From assembly GCA_003116875.1 (NCBI GenBank), contig BCKT01000003.1, positions 1,621,185 through 1,685,184 on the forward strand: DNA of 64,000 nt. Reading direction: 5' to 3'. Positions within the stretch are counted from its first letter, which is position 1, and each line of letters opens with the position of its first letter. Below the pieces are notes generated by a model, which was not told the DNA's origin, searched no databases, and saw only the letters and a list, made by a program, of their open reading frames with translations. Below, in pieces: positions 1-9,355 of this stretch. Position numbers and translations under genes: made by a program. Source of the DNA: Takashimella koratensis. Its lineage: Eukaryota; Basidiomycota; Tremellomycetes; Trichosporonales; Tetragoniomycetaceae.

Positions 1-1506
1 AGACCTACCTTATCCGACTACCGTAGTTATCCTTGACCGTGAGCTGATGTCTATCTCGCAGCAGGTGATTTACCGTCATACCGTCTCATCACTCTACTTC
101 CCTGCATTGCGTCTTTTCCCTCCCTCTAGTTGACCATATACCTGACTCTACCTTTTCCCGTCCTCCTGCGCGTGTATGAGCAGTGAGAAGCACACTGGAC
201 CGTGTCTCTCATCCGAGCTAGCACCTATCCTGTGGCCAGTGATTCACTATACTTTGACCTGTAGTCCACAGTCGAGTGACCTATACCCAACTGCCACTAG
301 CTCGGAACCGATCCTCTCTCAAAAAATCAGGTGACGCCATTATCCATGATCCCTCTCGGAGCTCGCCCTCTTGCCCTCTTTCCCTTTCTTCCCTTCCAAG
401 AATGGTCTGACTTTTTTTTTTTTTTTTGGTATTTCATTTTTGGGTTATTTCTCTCTTGTCTTGGTCTGCGTTGTCCGGTGTTCCTTCCCTAGAGATCTGG
501 ACGGTGGTCCTTTTCCCGTGACACGCCATGCGGCCAAGTCGAGCTGGTATAGGAGACGAGGAGAGACAGAAAGTACTGTAGATATGGACGATAGGGCAAA
601 GACAGTTCGTCGTTCCTGCGTGCCTGCCCGGACGCCTCTAGCTTCCTCTTCCTCTTCCTCGTGGATTTCTCTGGCCTCCTCCGCCTGGTCCAGCTCTATC
701 TCCTCTTGGACCTCCCCCCGCCCCTTGCCCCTACTCCCTTCCCTATCTTCGCTCATGCCGGCCCAAGCTGGTCATCTCATCGTCTTCCGACCTGAACCAA
801 CGCGACCCTTCTGATCCTCCATAGCGCAGCCCCGTGGATCCAGTAGCGCCAATACCGCGATCGCACATGTCATGTCTTCCCTCTTCTCCCCTACTGCAAG
901 GCTACTCACGAGGGCGGGCTCACAAGGTGCTCGGTAATCGATGGATTTCATGACCCAACCCGCTGTGCCCCAGGAAACCACTATCCCCGGCGAGGAACTT
1001 ATTGGGAACACTTTGGTGTCATAGATGATTTGTGCGTGAGATAGACCCCAAGGATGGACCCGGTCCCACCCGTTCGTTCCCTTTGCATGAGATTTCTTGA
1101 TAAGAGCCAGCTGGTATCTTGTTCCTCTACTCGCCTGTCTCCATAGTCTGTCGTTTAGGTCCATGTCTGGTGGATAGGGGTCGTGACTCGCTTATGTAAT
1201 CATGGCGTTTCTAACTATCTAGTTTCGACTCTGCCGCTCTTCTCTACCGACCAGTCGTATTCTCGCCATCCCCACTTCTTCTAGCTTCCCAGAGCCCTTC
1301 GCCCTTGCTCCCTCCCTCGTTCACCTGACCCCTCTATCGCCAACTCTTGATCGACCATTCGATTGATCATCGATCGACACTAGCCCTCTCGTCACTCACA
1401 TACAGTACAGTACCTCCTCCTTCAACCGGCTTTTATCTCGCCAGCTCATCCTCATCCACCTCTCCTCTCCTAGCAGCCCTGCTTTGTCAACAGCTAGTTT
1501 GTGACC
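1..1506. other. No supported gene in the first 1.5 kb
   Basis: I see no recognisable protein here on either strand. The stretch is pyrimidine-rich on the + strand, with a run of 15 or more T near 411-427. A short intron-like segment near 40-63 (GTGAGC donor, GCAG end) suggests that the left edge could hold the tail or leader of a gene outside the window. Open frames up to 147 codons exist but have low-complexity or arbitrary composition, match no family I know and show no splice-joined continuation. The last few hundred bases are probably promoter and leader for the hydrolase starting at 1507. Confidence 0.5.
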
Positions 1507-3421
1507 ATGCGCGTTCTTGCTCTTTGTGGGTTTACGCAGAACGCATTCATCTATTCGAAACAGGTACGTGAGGTTATCCTATCTCTCTTCGAGATTATAC
1601 CTGTCCTTTGAGGGCACAAGTCTGTCGTGACGCTGCTCGGTGCTCTCTCGAGTTTCACAATCTTCCAATCCCTCAATCTCCAACATCAACTTCCTGCTGA
1701 CTTGCTCTTCACCTACTTCTGACTGGAATTCTTCTCAATCCCAAATCTCCCTTGATCTGGCGACATCCATCTTCAACTCGTCAGCTCGGTGCCGTTCGCA
1801 AAACATGTAAAGAAGTCGATTTCACTTTCCTCGAACCTCCAATCGTGGTTGAGAAAGCAGATATGCCATGGAACCAAGGATCTTTGGACCAATTTGATTC
1901 AACAGCGACGACGGAGAAGGAAGTGCAGACTGCCGAGACGACGCCGAGAGCTTGGTGGTTGAGTTCAGGGGATAGGAGCGTTTATCGAAGTGAGTGGAGT
2001 TCGGGCGAGCGATAGCGAGTTCTGGGCCTGCGCAAGTTTGCGCCGCTTGTGACGATGGCGGGTGCAGGGTGATAATGGCGGGTGCGGCGAAGGGAGTTTG
2101 GATGAGTGCGGTTAGGGGCGTTTATGAGCTTGAAACGATAGAGAAAGGGAGAACCGGGAAACAGAGGTGGTCTTGCTCTGTCTCAACCTGATATGAGCTC
2201 ACACAGCTTTTCAGAGTTCGATGAGACCGTCGCATACTTGTACGATTTCTTATCGAAATCCGAACCTTTTGACGGGATCATGGGCTTTTCCCAGGGAGCA
2301 TGTATGGCCGCGATCCTTGCGGCGCTGGTGAGTCTTCAAGTCTAGTAGTCGAGGTTTACCTCCTGGTGCATAGTGTAGATGATATCGTTGGCGAGGGAGA
2401 GGGAGAGGCCTTGATCGATATTAAAGGGAGAAAGAAGAGGGAAAGCTGACGATCATAGTTGGAGAAACCTGGGTTGCATCCCATGTTCCCCTCAGACCAC
2501 CAAATACCTAAGTTCAAATGTAAGTCAGCCCTACCCACCTCCAACCCACAACCCACAACCTATCCCTCTCTCGTCAACCACATTGCGCCATCCAGATATG
2601 CTCTTCCCTTTATCTACTTGCGACCAGATCTACCTTGTTCCAATTCCATGTCATATTTGCACCGCTGACCCAAGACAGTCGTCATCTCTGTCGGCGGTTT
2701 CCTTCCCGCTCCTTCTAGCCCCTCCTTCGCAGACTACTTCCCACTACCCGCAAGCTTGCCCACCCTTCATGTGATAGGGCGGAACGATACCCTCGTCACG
2801 GAAGAGAGGAGTAGGACGTTGATTGAAGCTTGCGAGAATGCGCGTGTGGAGTTTCATGAGGGTGGTGAGTATTTTGTCCTCGCTCGCAAAGGAGAGATAA
2901 GAACCTAGGAGAGGGGGCGAAGGAAAGGGCGACGGGGACGAAAGGCCAAAGATGTGCTTCCAAGACATCCGAGGCTTCGGTCTGTCGAGTCGAGATTACT
3001 CAGGATGAGCAGAAGGATCAATCCGACGGTTGTTCAATTTGGGCGTGCGCTGATGCCTCGACAGGTCACTTTACGCCTTCCAAAGCCTCCTGGCGTCATT
3101 TCTTCCAGTACGTCTCTCGTCTGCATCACCTTCTCCGTCCCTCTTTTCAATCGTCTCGGCCCGAACAAGTCCGATCGAACGCCCTTGCTAACCCCCCCCG
3201 GCAGCGCATATGTCATCTCCTTCGGGCCCGAGGGAAACCCAGATGGAGACGGGACCGAGGTTCCTCCTCCGAGCAGTTTCGGACCATCAGGGACGAACAC
3301 GCCAGTGCATAAGGGATCAAACGGGGTGAGCGGGGTATCGACGCCGAGGCCCGAGTCGCCGAAATTGAGCGAAAGCAAGGGACTCGAAGGTACAGAGGCG
3401 TCCGAGAACGCAACCGCATAG
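1507..3421 (+). CDS. FSH1-family serine hydrolase (alpha/beta hydrolase)
   Basis: Seven exons join cleanly: 1507-1563, 1785-1989, 2215-2327, 2459-2519, 2679-2864, 3065-3107 and 3205-3421, giving 293 residues. The protein opens with MRVLALCGFTQNA, the usual FSH1/DUF341 start with an LxLHGxxQN-like strand. The nucleophile elbow GFSQG places the serine near residue 113. The acid is probably D182 in GRNDTLV and the base H209 in GGHFTP, so the Ser-Asp-His triad is complete. This fold family contains yeast Fsh1-3 and human OVCA2, cytosolic serine hydrolases with largely undefined esterase substrates. The C-terminal tail of about 70 residues, rich in Pro, Ser and Gly, goes beyond the usual 220-250-residue core and looks disordered. 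Phases are consistent at all six introns. The family call is firm; the substrate is unknown. Confidence 0.92.
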
Positions 3422-3984
3422 ATTAGGATAATTGGTTAGGACGTCTTATCGTTGTACAACGTAGACCCAAGTGCTGTCTTGCTTCATCCGTCGTTAGCTG
3501 CATCAATCCGTATCCATCAACTTAGATACTGGTCGGCACCAGCCAGCCCTTGCCCGTGACCCATTGCCCTGCATCAGTTTCACACAATGCACGAGTCCTC
3601 CCTAGCCGTCGGCCTGATCCCGTCCATCAGCACACGGGTAAAAGCGGTGCGGTGCTAGGGCCATCAAACCAGGCGCAGCAAGAGACCTCGTCGCTCGCCT
3701 CCGTGATTCCTCCTGGTCTCCATTTCACATCGGGCGCCGTCAGAATTAAAGATCTCAAAAAGCCCCAAGCACCGAAGCACCAATGACCAATGGAAACAAG
3801 CCATCAAGCTTTTTCACTTGGATTTCTGATGACGGAACCCAGCTCGGGCGCTGCGCTGCGCTCTTGCCTTTTGCCCTCTTACCCTCTTACCGCGTTCGCC
3901 GCGTCCTTGGGTGGTATTCGCTACCCCGGCTAGGTTTCCTTGGCCCCCTTGGCCCGCTTGGCCCCGTTCTTCCCCCTCGGCACT

Positions 3985-4025
3985 CGTCCCCAGCCCCAGC
4001 CCCAGCCCCAGCCCTAGCCCTAGCC
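3985..4025 (+). repeat. CCCAGC/CCCTAGC simple repeat
   Basis: Four or so copies of CCCCAG are followed by two copies of CCCTAG. The repeat looks faintly telomere-like but the unit is not the fungal CCCTAA, so I treat it as a short interstitial simple repeat. Confidence 0.7.
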
Positions 4026-4594
4026 AGATCCCTGCCTCCTACCGCCCCCTGGCTAGCTGCGTACGACTGACCCTGACGAATGTGGCGTTTCAGACTCGCG
4101 CGTACGTCGATTCTTCGTTCTTCCCACCTTTGATTGAATGCGATGAATACCGGGCAGGTCGTAGTCCGTGTCAACATCCACCACTGCCTTTATATCCAAC
4201 ATCCCACATCTCGTCCTGCCCTTTCTTTTCCTCACCCCAAACAGCTCACTGTAACCTAGTCACCTTACCAACCGACAACCTCACCTCACCAACACCAAGT
4301 ACACGCGCAACAAGCGCTTCACATATTTCCCCCGAGGTACATGTTCTCGAACAGCCTCTGCAGCGCTCACAACCAGTACCGGTGAGTCATGCGTCCCTTG
4401 TGTCGTGTCGTGTCTTGTCATGTCTTGCGTCTTGTGTCTTGTGTCGTGTGCCATATGTCCTGTCTCGAATGCTGCCCTGTCTCGCTCTGCTCTTATCTCT
4501 TTCCCCGTCAATGTCCCGTCTTCACCGTTCGTGGCCTGGCCGATGCAGACCTCTGCTCGTGACCATGCGTCCAGAGCGTGGCATTGATCGGCAC

Positions 4595-4700
4595 TTGCGC
4601 CCTCATCCTCATCCTCATCCTCATCCTCATCCTCGTCCTCGTCCTCGTCCTCTTCCTCACCCTCATCCCCAACCTCGACCTCGTGCTCGTGCTCGTGCTC
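4595..4700 (+). repeat. Imperfect hexamer microsatellite (CCTCAT)n changing to (CCTCGT)n
   Basis: The unit TCATCC repeats about five times, then changes to CCTCGT and later to GCTCGT, over roughly 100 bases. It sits about 750 bases upstream of the INO1 start codon, inside the candidate 5' leader intron. Just upstream (4395-4452) is a related degenerate pentamer run of TGTCG/TGTCT. Confidence 0.8.
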
Positions 4701-5409
4701 GCCCTATTGTTCGCTTCTCACCACACCACTGCCTCAATATCTCATTTGTCTCCTCGCATCGCCTTGTCTCTCCTTGTCATCAATCATCAATCCACATGTC
4801 CACAATCTCTCTCCTCTTCACCCCATTCCCCATCCTTTCTCCCTTTCTCGCTTCTTTCCTTCATCTTCCTCTCTATCCCTTGCCCCGGCTCCCTTCTCTC
4901 TCTTCCTCCCCTGCCATACCACCTACACCACCTACAACCCCTTGCGCCCACCTAACCCACCTTACCCGCCGTCATCGCCGTCCTTACCGCCGCTATCTCG
5001 ATCACGTCAATCCCAGAAGTCTTTACACCTTCTCACCCCAGATAATTTACCACCCCACCACTCCACCACCCCACCACTAGTCGTACCCAAATGTGTCCAC
5101 CCCGTTTTCATCTCCCTTCACCCTTCTTTACTCATCGCAAGCGACGATGACGACCGATAGAGGCGAGACAATTGCTAATCCTCTGAAATAGCGGCATCAA
5201 GCACACGGCCGCGCCGGCTCTCATATCCCTCTAAACTATTGCCCCGGTCTGGTCCAACTCTCTCAACTACTACCTCTCAGCAAGACCAACACCAACACCA
5301 CCTCTCCACTCTGCTATCTTCACCTCTACCTCTCCCTCTCCTTCCTACCTCAACGGCATCCACCTTTTCTCCCCCATTACCTACCCACCACATCCCAGAC
5401 CCACCCAAG

Positions 5410-7790
5410 ATGTCGCCAACCGCCATCCCTCCCGCTCCGGGGGTCGACTCGTTCGCTGCCCCGGCCACCATCCCCGCGACCAACGGAGACACTAACAAGG
5501 TCCACCCGACGGCTCGACGCGCGCCCGAAGGGGGTCTGATCAAGGTCGAGTCGGAGACGACTACGTACACTCCCGAAGGGATCAAAGCGACATACGTTGA
5601 TCGCGGGGCGAACGTTACTAGTGAGTCGGTGATGGTAAGAGCATGCGCTGGAATCGATAAGGGGGCAATCGATGACCACGAGGACGAGGACAGTGACGAT
5701 GAGGAGAGGGATCTACATATAGCGAGCAGGGTACTGATCTTAATTCCCAATTTCCAGAGGACGCCGATGGCAAGCTCAAGGTCACCAAGACTGAGAAGAA
5801 GTACCAGTTCTTCACCAAGACCAATGTCGGTCGCGTCGGGTGAGTCCTTGTCCTGTCCATACTTTGACATACCCCATACACTATTCACGTCTCGCTGTAC
5901 ACACACCACCGTGTTCTCTTACTTCCTCCTGTACATCTCTAACCTGCCCCAGGCTCATGCTCGTCGGGATCGGCGGAAACAACGGGACCACTGTCCTCGC
6001 TACCCAGCTTGCCAACCGCCACCGAATCCAATGGCGTACAAAGTCCGGTCTCCAGTCTCCCAACTACATCGGATCCCTCGTCCGCGCCTCCACCGTTTCC
6101 CTCGGGACCGACCCAGAGACGGGCAAGAGCGTACACGTGGGCGTCAGCGATATGCTCCCCATGGTACACCCGGATGATCTGGTTATTACCGGTTGGGATA
6201 TCTCGAGTGCACCTATGGATCAGGCAATGGGAAGGGCCAATGTGCTCGATTGGGATCTCCAGAGGCAGGTTGCCCCTATGATGGCGGGTATTAAACCGAT
6301 GCCGTCGATCTACTGTAAGTGTCACGGAGACTATCGTTCATCAGGTACCTAGGTACCGCTAGATCCACCGCGATAGTATTGATTATCTGACACGTCCCTT
6401 TCACCTCAATCTCCGCTACATTCCTACGTTTTTCATCCAGACCCCGACTTCATCGCCGCCAATCAGGCCGACCGCGCGGACAACCTCCTACCCGGTACCG
6501 ACAAGCAGTCACACCTTGACCACCTGCGCTCCGATATCCGCAACTTCCGGACCACTCACAACCTCGACAGCGTCGTCGTCCTCTGGACCGCCAACACCGA
6601 ACGCTACGCCGACATCATCCCTGGCATCAATGACACCGCGTCCAACCTCTTGGCTTCTATCAAGACCTCTCACGATGAAGTCTCCCCGTCGACTGTCTTT
6701 GCCGTCGCGGCCATCCTCGAGGGAGCAGTATTTATCAACGGGTCCCCTCAGAACACATTCGTTCCTGGCTGCATCGAGCTCGCGGAGCAGCACAAGGCGT
6801 TTATCGGCGGTGACGATTTCAAGTCAGGTCAGACAAAAGTCAAATCAGTGTTGGCAGAGTTCTTGGTCAATGCGGGTATCAAACCGCTCTCTATTTCATC
6901 GTATAATCATTTGGGGAACAACGATGGAAAAAACCTCAGCTCGCATCGTCAGTTCAGGTCAAAAGAGATCTCCAAGTCATCAGTGGTGAGTTTCGTACAC
7001 ATTTGCTTATTGTCTATGATGACGTTCAGTAGTACCGGTTCACTCTCATATACTTGACCAGCACCAAGATAATTATTGCAATGTCGCTAACTTGACTTTA
7101 GGTCGACGACATGGTCGCTGCTAACCCGATCCTGTACAAGACTGCCGCCGAGCTCACCCAGGAGACAGGCGTGGTCACCAAGAAAGGCGAGCATCCGGAC
7201 CATATCGTCGTCATCAAGTACGTCCCCGCCGTGGGCGATTCGAGTAAGTCGAGCGTTGGTACGAGCTACAACCGAGGAAATGTTTGAGATTCGGTGGTTT
7301 CGTGAAGTGGATCTTGGAAAATTGAGAAGGGCGCCGCTGACTCTGCAGAACGTGCGATTGACGAGTACTATTCGGAGCTCCTCATGGGCGGGCGCAACGT
7401 CATGGTGAGTTGTTCCCTCTTTCTACCTTCCATACCGCTAATCCCCTCCCCTCGTTATAGAACATCTTCAACGAATGTGAAGATTCCCTCCTCGCCACTC
7501 CGCTGATCTTCGACCTCACCATCCTCGCCGACCTCCTCACTCGTGTCACCTACCGCGAGGTACCCGCCGAGTCCGCCGAGTCTGCCGAGTCCCCCGAAGC
7601 CGCTCCGTTTCAGCCGCTCTACTCGGTCCTCTCGCTCCTCAGCTACATGCTCAAGGCCCCCCTGGTCAAACCGGGCACTGACGTCGTCAACTCGCTCAAT
7701 CGCCAGAGGAACGCGCTTGATCAGTTCCTCAAGGCTTGTTTGGGACTGGAGCATCACCCGGATTTGCTCCTGGAGACGAGGGTGTGGTGA
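5410..7790 (+). CDS. INO1: Inositol-3-phosphate synthase (myo-inositol-1-phosphate synthase)
   Basis: This enzyme converts glucose 6-phosphate to 1D-myo-inositol 3-phosphate with NAD+ as cofactor, the first and rate-limiting step of inositol synthesis in the cytosol. Seven exons (5410-5620, 5758-5839, 5953-6314, 6441-6985, 7102-7243, 7349-7404, 7461-7790) give 575 residues in unbroken phase. The diagnostic motifs are all present: the NAD-binding loop [38 protein letters not shown] and [10 protein letters not shown]. The start at 5410 is the first ATG in frame with the conserved N-terminus after a CA-rich leader. A small Ala-Glu-Ser repeat (near 7562-7600) replaces a usually polar loop close to the C-terminus. 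Such genes are inositol-repressed in yeasts, but I could not find a clear copy of the yeast inositol element here. Confidence 0.98.
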
Positions 7791-8194
7791 GGCGCAGCGA
7801 GCTGCGTCGAACTGTGGCCCTAGCCAAGGAGGGACCTCTTGGCAGCTCTCAACAGCTGTCTCTTGCCCATGTTCGTGTGTGAAAGGACTTGAAAAGAATT
7901 GAATCAAAGAAATGCTCGATACTTGTGATTGCTTAATTGCCATTGCTTAATCGTTTGACTCCACCCACTTCCCCTTTCCCATTCGCCTTCTCTCGTTTCG
8001 TATCAAACAAGTGACTTGAAATTGGAAATGAATAAAACCCCACAAAAGCGTGTACACGCACCAACCATCTCTCCCTTGGGCCTGTAAACGCGTGACATGT
8101 CACAACTAACCTCAGCCTCGTATCTGTTCAACTGAGTGGTGCACTTCGCCCTCTCCGTTTCCGTCTCCTACCTAGACGCTCATCGACCTCTGGA
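7791..8194. other. Convergent 3' intergenic region
   Basis: This 404-base spacer separates the convergent ends of INO1 and the DUF4267-like gene. It should hold both 3' UTRs. I see AT-richer patches (AATAAA near 8031) that could serve polyadenylation, and no coding signal. Confidence 0.6.
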
Positions 8195-8722
8195 TCAGAA
8201 CTTGTCAAAGAAACCCATCAACACCGCCCAAATCCCAACTCCGATCGGTACCGCACCCCAATGGTTCCATTCCCCTGTCCCGATCTGGTCTCGGCTCACG
8301 AACCCGTCAACTAATGCGACGATCCCGTTAAGGAGCGCGTACCAGGCCAATGATCGGCGGTCGCCTAGCCAGGCTGGGATAGCCCATCCAAGACCGAGAG
8401 CCTAGAGCCATCAGTCACGTACGGTCGAGCAGTTCACATCGTTGTCCCTCTTCCTCTTCCCCTCTTCCCCTCTTCCCCTCTTCCACTCTCGACAGCCATC
8501 CCCGCCAACTCCTTTCCCAACAAATCAACTTACAAACGTCCTCGCACCGTAGATCCGCATCAGGTTAAGCACCAACTTCTTCGACTCCGGTTCAGCCGGA
8601 GTCGGGAACTGCAACATTGATAAAGCGACCCCAGGGCGCGCAATGGCATGGATACCGAGCGCGAGAGGGGCGAAGGAGATAGCCCGGGCCAGGTAGAGGA
8701 CGTTGTTGGATTGAGAGAGCAT
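8195..8722 (-). CDS. Small DUF4267-like integral membrane protein
   Basis: Two exons, 8722-8534 and 8401-8195, encode 131 residues from the ATG at 8722. Hydrophobic stretches are visible at LYLARAISFAPLALGIHA, RTFALGLGWAIPAWLG, LAWYALLNGIVALVDGF and VPIGVGIWAVLMGFF, predicting about four membrane helices. The order of these segments, with the central YGAR and the paired helices after it, fits DUF4267, a family of small bacterial and fungal membrane proteins of unknown function. Joining the two exons restores the ARTF-ALGLG stretch typical of the family. An in-frame ATG at 8920 would add 66 low-complexity residues including a Val-His-Leu repeat; I prefer 8722 because homologous sequence begins just after it. 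No role can be given. Confidence 0.8.
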
Positions 8723-9355
8723 GGCGAGGGGGGAGTCTGAGAGTCTGTGGTGGCTCAGTTGTGTGATGGTGTGATAGGGGTCGTGGTCGTGGTTGGGAAG
8801 TGAAGAGGAGGAGAGATGGACTAGATGGACTAGATGGACTAGATGGACTAGTTCGGCTAAGGCGGGAGACGGAAAGGTGGAGGTGGTAGAGGCAGGCGGA
8901 GGTGGAGGCGCGAAAGCCACTGTCGGGTGACCGAGGTTGACAGTGGCGAAACGCGCCGGCTCGGACGCCTCAACCAGAATCAGTGAGAACGAGTGTCTGA
9001 GATGATATCGTCACCAGACGGTCTGTGTATCAGCGACATGGTAGGAGGGGTAGAAAACTTGCCGCTGGTGCTGCAGCGTGTGCGATTATTTCTACTGCAG
9101 TTGAGATAACGGCTTGGTCCCAGTCGTTCTCGTCGTAGTGCAGCCGGCGCCCAACGTGGCTGCACGTGTTATCGTCTTCCCGCTGGGTCCGGTGGTCCCG
9201 ACAGCATCATTGCGATTGAGTGTATTCCAAGGGCGTGACCACATAGCGTTAGTCTGCGGACTGGTTATAAAGTTTTTTCAACACCCGTCACATGAGTATG
9301 CATTGAGCCACCTGGACTTGCCACAAAGACGTGAACCTGTCTGTCTAGCACCCGC
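8723..9355. other. Intergenic: DUF4267-like upstream region and Srs2 3' end
   Basis: No supported gene lies here. It holds the leader and promoter of the DUF4267-like gene (including the 9-base repeat at 8815-8851) and, nearer 9356, the 3' UTR of the helicase gene. Confidence 0.55.
8815..8851 (-). repeat. 9-bp tandem repeat (about four copies of AGATGGACT)
   Basis: The unit AGATGGACT is repeated about four times with no visible mismatch. On the minus strand it would encode Leu-Val-His repeats if translation began at the upstream ATG (8920). It lies just upstream of the preferred start of the DUF4267-like gene and most likely belongs to its leader. Confidence 0.85.

Larger units (their letters stand above)
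3422..5409. other. Intergenic and INO1 leader region, repeat-rich
   Basis: No protein family is recognisable over these 2 kb. The + strand is strongly C/T-rich, which creates a long open frame (3911-5080) made of Pro, Ser, His and Leu with no domain. Three simple-repeat patches lie inside it (about 3985-4025, 4395-4452 and 4595-4700). A donor-like GTGAGT near 4381 and an acceptor-like AAATAG near 5190 could bound an intron in the 5' leader of the inositol synthase gene; this is inference from splice consensus only. The last 200 bases before 5410 are CA/CT-rich, as is normal for a fungal 5' leader. Confidence 0.5.

Noticed and set aside
772..1164. 130-codon minus-strand frame with ordinary composition
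   Set aside because: No family, no splice partner and no start context to support it; left as unannotated sequence.
3985..4025. Telomere-like CCCTAGCC repeats
   Set aside because: The unit differs from fungal CCCTAA, has only two such copies and grades from CCCCAG; no sign of a chromosome end.
3911..5080. 389-codon open frame on the + strand upstream of INO1
   Set aside because: Composition is almost wholly Pro/Ser/His/Leu/Arg produced by CT-rich DNA and microsatellites; no domain, and adjacent frames are open too.
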